DNA from: Propionibacteriaceae bacterium UBA4569
GTDB taxonomy: Bacteria; Actinomycetota; Actinomycetes; Propionibacteriales; Propionibacteriaceae
DNA: 10,320 nucleotides
Reading direction: 5' to 3'
NCBI GenBank assembly: GCA_002387005.1
Contig: DGKN01000242.1
Coordinates: forward strand, 1-10,320
Both the position numbers and the translations under genes were made by a program. How positions within the stretch are numbered: position 1 is the stretch's first letter; the number at the start of each line of letters is the position of its first letter. A model generated the notes under the pieces. The model had not been told where the DNA came from, ran no database searches, and saw only the letters and a list, made by a program, of their open reading frames with translations. Shown here in pieces: positions 1 through 5,240 of the stretch.

Positions 1-330
1 TCCCTCGGGGGCCGCGGCCACGTGCTCAACGGTGGGATGACCGCCTGGCGTGAGGCCGGGCTGCCGGTCCGTGGCCCCGGCCAGGGCGTCTGGTCGGTGG
101 AGCGCCAGGTGCGCGCGACAGCTGGCGGCATCGTGCTGGCGTCCGTGTTCGCAAGCATTGTCGCGCCCAGGTCCCGCTTCGTCGCCGGCGGCGTCGGTGC
201 CGGGCTGGTGTTCGCCGGCGTCACCGACACCTGCGGGATGGCCAAGCTGCTGCAGGAGATGCCATGGAACCGCGGGCTCTCACAGCCCAGCGTCTCCAAG
301 ATCACGTCCGAACTCGACCGCGCCAACTGA
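1..330 (+). CDS. Rhodanese-domain protein with C-terminal DUF2892 membrane segment (5' end outside window)
   Basis: The open frame enters from the left edge and stops at 328-330, so only the last 109 residues are seen. The first ~23 residues are the end of a rhodanese domain (GG-M-T-A-W-x-x-A-G-L-P-V). The active-site cysteine loop would lie upstream of the window. The remainder matches the DUF2892/YgaP-type pattern: a hydrophobic stretch (GGIVLASVFASIV), a second glycine-rich hydrophobic stretch (GGVGAGLVFAGV), then T-D-T-C-G-M-A and a terminal P-W-N-R. Rhodaneses carry sulfane sulfur as a cysteine persulfide; the DUF2892 part would anchor this domain to the membrane. The genes downstream (cysteine-rich small protein, CstR-like repressor) fit a sulfur or persulfide operon. 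Family call is firm; the exact substrate is inferred. Confidence 0.85.
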   Translation, partial: SLGGRGHVLNGGMTAWREAGLPVRGPGQGVWSVERQVRATAGGIVLASVFASIVAPRSRFVAGGVGAGLVFAGVTDTCGMAKLLQEMPWNRGLSQPSVSKITSELDRAN

Positions 331-370
331 CGCGGTCAACCCGTTACACCAACCACCAAGGAGAAACGAA

Positions 371-541
371 ATGTGTCGTCCCGTCACGTGCAAGACCTGC
401 GGCAAGACCACCTGGGCTGGCTGCGGCAAGCACATTGACCAGGTGAAGCGTACTGTTCCGGCTAGCCAGTGGTGCGACGGTCGCCACGAGGGCGTCGACA
501 AGCCGGCGGGCAAGAGCCTGTTTGGGCGTCTGTTCGGCTGA
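371..541 (+). CDS. Small cysteine-rich protein (56 aa), function unknown
   Basis: ATG at 371 is preceded by AAGGAG at 358-363, well placed as a ribosome binding site, 40 bp after the rhodanese stop. The 56-residue product has five cysteines (residues 2, 8, 11, 18, 35), including a C-x2-C followed by W-A-G-C-G-x-H, resembling a small zinc or iron binding knuckle or a thiol-redox centre. The C-terminus is a short K/F/R-rich tail (K-S-L-F-G-R-L-F-G). I recognise it only as a type of short protein seen beside rhodanese or redox genes in actinobacteria. No signal peptide or membrane segment is visible. Co-transcription with the rhodanese and the repressor is likely from spacing. Sulfur carriage or metal binding are possibilities, not conclusions. 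Confidence 0.78.
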   Translation: MCRPVTCKTCGKTTWAGCGKHIDQVKRTVPASQWCDGRHEGVDKPAGKSLFGRLFG

Positions 542-561
542 CGAACGAAGTGGAGCCCCCC

Positions 562-825
562 ATGCAGTTGGATCCCGAGGAGCTGGACCCGGTCATCAAG
601 CGGTTGCGCCGCGCCCAGGGCCAGCTGGCGGCCGTGATCCGGATGATCGAGGAGGGGCGTGAGTGCCGTGACATCGTCACCCAGCTCTCCGCCTGTTCCA
701 AGGCGATCGACCGGGCCGGCTTCGCGCTGATATCGACCGGGCTGCAGGAGTGCATCAACGGCGACAATCCCAACCGGGACGAGGATCTGGCGGCAATGGA
801 GAAGCTCTTCCTGTCGCTGGCGTGA
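562..825 (+). CDS. CsoR/FrmR-family (DUF156) transcriptional repressor, CstR-like persulfide sensor type
   Basis: ATG at 562 is chosen because GGAG at 552-555 sits 6 bases upstream and the product then has the usual family length (87 aa) with the standard opening helix. The protein is an all-helical DUF156 repressor with the conserved R-L-R-R-A-Q-G-Q-L motif in helix 1. The sensing cysteines are Cys35 and Cys64, 29 residues apart as in CsoR and CstR, with an extra Cys45. The histidine of copper-sensing CsoR, four residues before the second cysteine, is Gly60 here, so the Cys-His-Cys copper site is incomplete. A cysteine pair without the histidine is the CstR pattern, in which persulfide or polysulfide links the two cysteines and releases DNA. 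With a rhodanese two genes upstream, control of its own sulfur operon is the natural inference. Confidence 0.88.
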   Translation: MQLDPEELDPVIKRLRRAQGQLAAVIRMIEEGRECRDIVTQLSACSKAIDRAGFALISTGLQECINGDNPNRDEDLAAMEKLFLSLA

Positions 826-829
826 GACG

Positions 830-848
830 GCCAGCCAGCCCAGCTGGC
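830..848. terminator. Hairpin between convergent genes, possible bidirectional terminator
   Basis: GCCAGC (830-835) is complementary to GCTGGC (843-848) with a 7-base loop. A second copy of GCCAGC at 834-839 can pair with the same right arm using a 3-base loop. The hairpin fills the 27-bp gap between the stop codons of the repressor and the phospholipase. There is no run of T on either side, so it is a weak intrinsic terminator at best. Confidence 0.4.
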
Positions 849-852
849 AGGG

Positions 853-2397
853 TCAGTGCAGCCAGGGCGGGGGCATGGTGGCGGGCGGCGTGTGCGCCTC
901 CCAGTCGATCCACCAGCGTTCCGCGTCTTCGGGACGGATCTCCGGGCGCAGCTGCTTGACCTGGTCGCGCAGTTCGAACTGCATCCGGGTGAGCCGGGCG
1001 AGGTCGGCTCCGTCGGTGTCCTCGTCCGGGTCCAGGACGCTGCACTCCAGTTCCCAGGCCTGGCAGCGCAACTGGATGACGCTCCTGGTCAGCCCCTGCT
1101 CGACGGCGTCGAGTTGGAGGTGGGCTTCGGCGGCGCGCATCCAGCCGTAGTCGCGGTTGATCCGGATCAGGCCGGGGTCGATCGTGAGAGCGTCGTGTAC
1201 CCCGATCTCCGGCTCGATCACCTTCGCGCCGGCGCTTCTGGCATAGGCGACCTCGTCGCGTTCGGTCTCGTCGCTCATGATCTCGGTGGCGCGCATCATC
1301 ACCGAGATCATGTCCCGCTCGGCGTAGCTGGGCTGGGACTTCGCGCCGGGGGCATTGGACGTGACCACCCAGGTGGTGGTGCAGCCCAGGTGTCCGATCG
1401 CCATCTCGGCGGGCAGGTTCTCGCGGACCCCGCCGTCCACATAGGTCTCGTCGTCGAGGGCAACCGGGACGAAGACTGCCGGGATCGAGCAGGATGCGAG
1501 CACCCCGCGGGTGAGCTCCTGTGCGGTGCCGCCGATCGGGACATCCTCTCGGTCGACCAGCATCCCGTCTTCACGCAGGAAGCGCAGTTCTCCACTCTCG
1601 AGCGCGGTGACGGCGATGCGGACGGTGAGACCCGACTCGCCGATCTTGGTCGCGTCGAAGACGCCGCTGCCGAGGAGTTCCTGCAGCAGGGGCCCAGGGA
1701 CGTACATTGAGCGTGTCTTCTCGGCGCCGGACAGGATCAGTCCCAGGTCAGTGCCCACACCGCGCATCCGGCTCAGGCCCGAGAGCACCGACAGCACCAT
1801 GGCTGGGGAGAACTCGGCCGGCGCGACATCGGGGTCGTTGGTGGCCAGGGCCAGGGTCTCGAGCTGTGGGCTGAGGGGACGAGCGTCCTGCGTGTTCGGG
1901 GATCCCGGTCCTGATGGGTCGTGCTGGGGTTGGTCCTCCAGGTCCAGCGCGGATCCTCGGGTGAAGGGGAGCTGGATTCGCGGGAGGCTCGCCCCTGCCC
2001 GCCATGCCGGACGCGGGGACGCTGTCTGTTCGGCGTGATCGCGTTGCAGCAGGGCCATCAACTCGGGGCTGCGGGCGCGGAAGCGCCGGAACCACGCGCG
2101 CTCGGTGAACATGTCGTTCTGCTCTTCCATCTCGAACCAGAGCCGCTCGAGCTCGCGGATCGATGCGGCCTGCTCGGCGGGGTCGGAAGACTGGGCGATC
2201 ATCGCGGAGATGATGCTGCCGGCCGATGTTCCGACCACGACGGTCGGCGCGATGCCGGCGCGTTCGTAGAGGTAGCGCAGGGCGCCGATCTGGAAGCTGG
2301 CCTTCGACCCGCCCCCGGACAGGACCAGTCCTTCGCGCTCCTCGCGCGGGCTCAACAGTGAGGTCAGGGGGAGCCCCAGCCATGGGCGACGTGCCAT
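853..2397 (-). CDS. Patatin-like phospholipase family protein
   Basis: This 514-residue protein carries the complete patatin signature. The oxyanion-hole glycines are G-G-G-S-K-A at residues 28-33. The nucleophile elbow is G-T-S-A-G at 56-60 (Ser58), and the catalytic aspartate is in D-G-G at 321-323 (Asp321), forming the Ser-Asp dyad of the family, which hydrolyses acyl esters of lipids. Between about residues 122 and 200 lies a proline- and aspartate-rich stretch likely to be a disordered insertion. The C-terminal ~170 residues are helical and charged, extending beyond the core. No signal peptide or membrane segment is evident, so it probably acts in the cytosol or at the inner membrane face. 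The ATG at 2397 has no clear ribosome binding site but lies 6 bases after a TAGTCT -10 element, suggesting a leaderless message. Lipid substrate unknown. Confidence 0.92.
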   Translation of the reverse strand: MARRPWLGLPLTSLLSPREEREGLVLSGGGSKASFQIGALRYLYERAGIAPTVVVGTSAGSIISAMIAQSSDPAEQAASIRELERLWFEMEEQNDMFTERAWFRRFRARSPELMALLQRDHAEQTASPRPAWRAGASLPRIQLPFTRGSALDLEDQPQHDPSGPGSPNTQDARPLSPQLETLALATNDPDVAPAEFSPAMVLSVLSGLSRMRGVGTDLGLILSGAEKTRSMYVPGPLLQELLGSGVFDATKIGESGLTVRIAVTALESGELRFLREDGMLVDREDVPIGGTAQELTRGVLASCSIPAVFVPVALDDETYVDGGVRENLPAEMAIGHLGCTTTWVVTSNAPGAKSQPSYAERDMISVMMRATEIMSDETERDEVAYARSAGAKVIEPEIGVHDALTIDPGLIRINRDYGWMRAAEAHLQLDAVEQGLTRSVIQLRCQAWELECSVLDPDEDTDGADLARLTRMQFELRDQVKQLRPEIRPEDAERWWIDWEAHTPPATMPPPWLH

Positions 2398-2403
2398 GAC
2401 GCC

Positions 2404-2409
2404 AGACTA
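2404..2409 (-). promoter_or_regulatory. -10 element (TAGTCT) of the phospholipase gene, leaderless type
   Basis: Read on the minus strand, TAGTCT matches the actinobacterial TAnnnT -10 consensus and is followed by exactly six bases (GGCGTC) before the ATG. Initiation about 6-7 bases after the -10 element would put the transcript start at the A of ATG. No convincing -35 box is visible. The same layout occurs before the Nudix and PIN genes. Confidence 0.55.
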
Positions 2410-2472
2410 GCGAGCCTCGCAGGGCGTCACCGTCGGTTCCCCGCTGGCCGGTGGCTCGGCGCCGGGGACTCC

Positions 2473-2516
2473 TGGTATCCCCAACGGGATTCGAACCCGC
2501 GCTGCCGCCTTGAAAG
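2473..2516 (-). repeat. 3' half of tRNA-Glu(UUC), attachment-site (att) scar of an integrated element
   Basis: On the minus strand the sequence runs from an anticodon loop C-T-TTC-A-A (2516-2510), through GGCGGCAGC, a T arm GCGGG-TTCGAAT-CCCGT (2500-2484), the acceptor 3' strand TGGGGAT (2483-2477), discriminator A and CCA (2475-2473). This is the pattern of an actinobacterial tRNA-Glu with anticodon UUC. The 5' half is missing: upstream of the loop there is no complement to the anticodon stem and no D arm, so it is not a working tRNA. Tyrosine integrases commonly cross over within a tRNA anticodon loop and duplicate the 3' half, so this marks an element boundary. Orientation puts the element to the right, with the host phospholipase on the left. 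The intact tRNA-Glu should lie beyond the right end of the original element. Confidence 0.8.
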
Positions 2517-2933
2517 CGCCATCCGGGGATGTGGCCGTGGGTCGCAATTGCGGTTTGGCTAGGTGATCCGTTCGTGCTGGCTCGCACTGTTTGACGCTGA
2601 TTTTAGGGCTCGTGCGTACCACTGGCGTACCGCGACGGGAGGTGTTCGATTATTTGCAGGAGTCTTTCCACGGACCAAGAATGGGCCAGATTCTCCGAAC
2701 CCCGGCGGGCCGGGTGGGAAAGGGTGCGGGGGTGCGTGAGGGAGCGAAGCGACCGAAGCGCGGGGGTCCCTGCGGCCTGGCACGCGCGGTTTGCCGGGGG
2801 CCGGCGGCGTCAGCCGCCGTGTCTTGAGTCAGTAGGGAAAGTTCTCACGGCGTGGTGGGGGGGCTCGTGACATTACTAAACTGCCGAGAAGCCCTCTTCT
2901 GGACCGTGCCCAGCTCTCTACGAGTCGGACAGC
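2517..2933. other. Gene-free stretch at the island edge
   Basis: No convincing gene lies between the tRNA-Glu scar and the Nudix gene. Near the att scar the heptamer GCGTACC occurs twice, at 2614-2620 and 2625-2631, one helical turn apart, which could be integrase arm or excisionase sites. A GC-rich tract with repeated GAAGCG follows at about 2740-2765. A perfect 7-bp hairpin, CGGCGGC/GCCGCCG with loop GTCA, lies at 2802-2819 without a T tract. Short open frames here lack codon bias and ribosome binding sites. Confidence 0.5.
2802..2819. repeat. Perfect 7-bp inverted repeat (hairpin)
   Basis: CGGCGGC (2802-2808), loop GTCA, GCCGCCG (2813-2819). The stem is very stable for its size but is followed by TGTCTTGA and not a T run, so a terminator role is uncertain. 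It lies about 115 bp upstream of the Nudix promoter. Confidence 0.4.
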
Positions 2934-2939
2934 TACAGT
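2934..2939 (+). promoter_or_regulatory. -10 element (TACAGT) of the Nudix gene, leaderless type
   Basis: TACAGT fits TAnnnT and ends exactly six bases (CGTCTG) before the ATG at 2946, implying a leaderless transcript. There is no purine-rich ribosome binding site in front of this ATG, which supports the reading. No clear -35 box. Confidence 0.55.
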
Positions 2940-2945
2940 CGTCTG

Positions 2946-3356
2946 ATGACCGCGAAAGAGCGTGCCGCCTGCATCTGTTTTGTCGATGGCAAGCTTCTGG
3001 TCGTCCATCGAGTCAAGGACGGTCGCCGTTACGCAGTACTACCTGGTGGTGGCGTCGAGGAAGGCGAGGCCCCGGCCGACGCTGCACTTCGTGAGCTGCT
3101 CGAAGAGACCAGCCTGAACGGGCAGATCGTGCGTCACGTCGCCTCGCTCGATCACCAAGATCGCCGAGCTCATTACTACTTAGTGCGCGCCAGTGGGCAG
3201 CCACGAGTCGGCCACGGACCGGAACAAGAACAGGCCTCGACTGTCAACAGTTACACGCCGGCATGGGCACCCGCCGACGCCGACTCGCTCACCGATATCG
3301 GACTGGTCCCCACCGAGGCCACGCACCTGATCACCGAACTCCTGAACGCTGAGTAG
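2946..3356 (+). CDS. Nudix hydrolase domain protein (136 aa)
   Basis: The Nudix box (G-x5-E-x7-R-E-U-x-E-E-x-G-U) lies at residues 35-57: Gly35, Glu41, Arg49-Glu50, Glu53-Glu54, ending Thr55-Ser56-Leu57. All metal-binding acidic residues are present; the last glycine of the box is Ser56. The domain fills almost the whole protein, the size of small Nudix enzymes that cleave nucleoside diphosphates linked to another group. Substrate cannot be told from sequence. Small Nudix proteins are common cargo of actinomycete integrative elements; Pif, the immunity factor of pSAM2 that blocks redundant transfer, carries a Nudix motif. Position 430 bp from an att scar makes an analogous role possible, but this is inference. 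The ATG at 2946 is supported by the -10 spacing and by the conserved start of the domain. It appears to be monocistronic. Confidence 0.9.
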   Translation: MTAKERAACICFVDGKLLVVHRVKDGRRYAVLPGGGVEEGEAPADAALRELLEETSLNGQIVRHVASLDHQDRRAHYYLVRASGQPRVGHGPEQEQASTVNSYTPAWAPADADSLTDIGLVPTEATHLITELLNAE

Positions 3357-3610
3357 CACAACCCTTTGCCTCTGGTGTCCCCCTGCTCACGTTGCTGAAG
3401 GATGACGTGGCGACACATTGGTTCGGCGAGGCGGCCCGCGATGTCGACACTGTGGTGTCGCTCCGGGCGAACCTCTCCGCCGACTTCGTCGCCTAGGGCG
3501 GCCACCCGCCCCGATCAGACCAGCTAGCCGAACTGGCAGGGGGCTGCCCGACCTCTATTGCGGCGAACCTGAGCCGCCCGGACCACTGCTCCTCGTCTCG
3601 TACGATTGCG
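3350..3610 (+). pseudogene. Possible eroded gene remnant with an in-frame stop
   Basis: In the frame starting at 3350, translation gives plausible protein-like sequence (L-L-T-L-L-K-D-D-V-A-T-H-W-F-G-E-A-A-R-D) up to a TAG at 3494-3496. It continues in the same frame after the stop with S-D-Q-L-A-E-L-A-G-G-C-P-T-S-I-A-A-N-L-S-R-P-D to about 3565. The alternation of A-N-L, L-A-x-L-A and R-P-D recalls leucine-rich-variant or helix-turn-helix proteins, but the match is from memory and weak. There is no start codon with a ribosome binding site. It is best read as the remains of a gene; a chance open frame in GC-rich DNA is the alternative. Confidence 0.25.
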
Positions 3611-3862
3611 CCGAGATGCGCCGACGGCTGCGTTTCAGCGACGCCCGCCCACTGCCCTGGCTTCGTGGTCCCGGCTGACAAGGCCTCGTGCTCCTCCCAA
3701 CGCCCTCACGGTGCATTGAGATCGCGGCGGGACCGCAGGGACCCGCAAGCCTCTCTTTCCGCTTTCCAAGTCGGAGGCCGGGGCGTTGGGTGTGTTCGAC
3801 GGCGTGCGCGGGAGCGTGAATCAGGCTGCCGGTGGATCCTCTGGACCCCGGGAAGGTAGGGC
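3611..3862. other. Intergenic stretch with no recognised gene
   Basis: Between the eroded frame and the repeats ahead of the PIN gene I see no supported gene. Open frames are short, arginine-rich translations of GC-rich DNA and lack ribosome binding sites. Confidence 0.4.
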
Positions 3863-3913
3863 AACTGAGACTAGAACTGAGACTGGTGGCGGGTGCGTGG
3901 CTAGCCCCCAGTC
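3863..3913. repeat. Tandem 10-bp direct repeat plus inverted repeat upstream of the PIN gene
   Basis: AACTGAGACT occurs at 3863-3872 and again at 3875-3884, a 12-bp period. The end of the second copy begins an inverted repeat, GACTGG (3881-3886) with CCAGTC (3908-3913), whose loop contains the palindrome GGCTAGCC. The block ends 15 bp before the -10 element of the PIN gene, where an operator would lie. It could equally be a remnant of recombination. Confidence 0.5.
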
Positions 3914-3928
3914 ACCACCGGGATGGTT

Positions 3929-3934
3929 TAGTGT
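3929..3934 (+). promoter_or_regulatory. -10 element (TAGTGT) of the PIN gene, leaderless type
   Basis: TAGTGT fits TAnnnT and is followed by six bases (GCCCGC) and then the ATG at 3941, the same layout as for the phospholipase and Nudix genes. No -35 box is obvious. Confidence 0.55.
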
Positions 3935-3940
3935 GCCCGC

Positions 3941-5101
3941 ATGGTGGACATGAAGTCACACGTCATCTTGGATACGAATGTCCTACGGGGGCGACGGGGT
4001 TGGAATCTCGAGGACCTTTCCTCGCTTCAGCGACTCGCGGAGCGGCTGTCGTGGCAGGTGATCGTCCCCCGAATGGTGGTTCTTGAGCTCGCACGGCAAC
4101 AGCGAGATGGGCAGCTTATGGCTCTGGCGGCTGTGAAACGAAGCTGTGAAGCGGCACCTGCTGAAGTGCGAGAAAAGATCTCGATGCCGAATCGAGTCAG
4201 TGAGTGCAGAAAGTTATTCTCCGAAATCGAAAACGGCTGGCCATCACTTCTTGAAATTGAAGCTCAAGTTGTGCGTCGGATCACCGACCTCGGATTTAGA
4301 GTAGACCCTCTTCCGGATGTGCCTATCGATAAATTCGTTGCCGAATACATTCGTCGCAACAAGCCGTTTAAGGGGGACGGCACTGACGAGGGAAAGGGTC
4401 TTGCTGACTGGTTGATTTGGCAATCGGTGGTTGCGCGCGCTGCTGGCCTCAAGGAGGTATATTTCATATCTGCAAACAGCAGCGATTTCGGATCCGAGCG
4501 GGAAGGGGCGCTGGCGCCAAATCTGATCTCGTCGTTGGGCGGAAGGCATAATGTCGTTTGGCTCAAAGATCTCAAATCTCTCTTTGAGAGGTTTCCTGTG
4601 GTTGACGCAGATCAATCCAAGGATGGCAAGTGGCCGAGCGTCGAAGCGCATGATGGCGAAGACTCCGGAGATTTTAGCATCTATGACGACGTGGAGTCGG
4701 CGGCGCTGGCAGCGGCCAGAGAGTGGCTGGAAAACTTGGATGCTCTCGGAAGCGGCGGTACGGAAGAGTTTGAGATCCCGAAGTTTTCCGGTGGCCGCGA
4801 CTTTAGCGCTGACGTGGAGTTCCTCGAATACGTTCCGAGTGAACTCACTTGGAGCTTGGTTGACGATCTTGGGTCTGATACCTACTTCGGGACGGTCCAA
4901 GGTTTCCTCTCGCTCGACCTAATGGTCTGGGTTCCTTTGGATGAAGTTTCGGAGTTCGTGGGAAGTCATCCGGACTTCGATGCAGAGACAGTGAATCAGG
5001 ACATTATTGGCTTTCGGGGATCCGTTGCTGTTGACGTCACTTTGGGTGTGCAGGTCCTTGGCAACTCAGCCCAGGTGACCGGTGTTCAGGACATCTCCTG
5101 A
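3941..5101 (+). CDS. PIN-domain protein, DUF4935-like, with an uncharacterised C-terminal domain (386 aa)
   Basis: The N-terminal half (residues ~7-215) has the order of acidic residues expected of a PIN-like nuclease. V-I-L-D-T-N gives Asp11, V-P-R-M-V-V-L-E-L gives Glu49, G-K-G-L-A-D-W-L-I-W gives Asp156, and F-I-S-A-N-S-S-D-F gives Asn179 and Asp182. PIN domains are metal-dependent RNases; the longer form with this spacing corresponds to the DUF4935/PIN-like group. After an acidic linker (~222-250) and a helix, residues ~285-386 look beta-rich and match no family I know. GC falls to roughly 50% or lower in places, against about 65-70% for its neighbours, with A/T-ending codons, a strong sign of recent transfer. 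ATG 3941 is preferred from the -10 spacing; an in-frame ATG at 3950 is possible. There is no antitoxin-like partner next to it, so a simple toxin-antitoxin role is doubtful; phage defence or RNA processing are open. Confidence 0.82.
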   Translation: MVDMKSHVILDTNVLRGRRGWNLEDLSSLQRLAERLSWQVIVPRMVVLELARQQRDGQLMALAAVKRSCEAAPAEVREKISMPNRVSECRKLFSEIENGWPSLLEIEAQVVRRITDLGFRVDPLPDVPIDKFVAEYIRRNKPFKGDGTDEGKGLADWLIWQSVVARAAGLKEVYFISANSSDFGSEREGALAPNLISSLGGRHNVVWLKDLKSLFERFPVVDADQSKDGKWPSVEAHDGEDSGDFSIYDDVESAALAAAREWLENLDALGSGGTEEFEIPKFSGGRDFSADVEFLEYVPSELTWSLVDDLGSDTYFGTVQGFLSLDLMVWVPLDEVSEFVGSHPDFDAETVNQDIIGFRGSVAVDVTLGVQVLGNSAQVTGVQDIS

Positions 5102-5136
5102 ACGGACCGGGACGCTATCGATGTCGTCGCTAGGTC

Positions 5137-5175
5137 CGGCCCGCAGCGAGCGCCAGCGAGCGAGGACACGGGCCG
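5137..5175. terminator. Inverted repeat enclosing tandem repeats, between convergent genes
   Basis: CGGCCCG (5137-5143) is perfectly complementary to CGGGCCG (5169-5175). The 25-base loop holds two copies of CAGCGAGCG (5144-5152 and 5154-5162). It lies in the 139-bp gap between the stops of the PIN gene and the HAD gene, so it may end transcription from both sides. There is no T tract. Confidence 0.4.
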
Positions 5176-5240
5176 TAGCGGCGGCTGGGCGGAGCGATGA
5201 TCTTGATCCCTTAGAGGTGGATTCGGCAGGCATCCATGGT

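Noticed and set aside
856-1710. Long plus-strand open frame opposite the phospholipase
   Set aside because: It is antisense to a gene with a full patatin signature; the composition is that of a GC-rich shadow frame with no domain.
4244-4900. 218-codon minus-strand open frame opposite the PIN gene
   Set aside because: No ribosome binding site and no recognisable domain, while the plus strand carries ordered PIN motifs.
3941-5101. PIN gene as the toxin of a VapBC-type toxin-antitoxin pair
   Set aside because: VapC toxins are about 130 residues with a small antitoxin gene directly upstream. This protein has 386 residues and no such neighbour.
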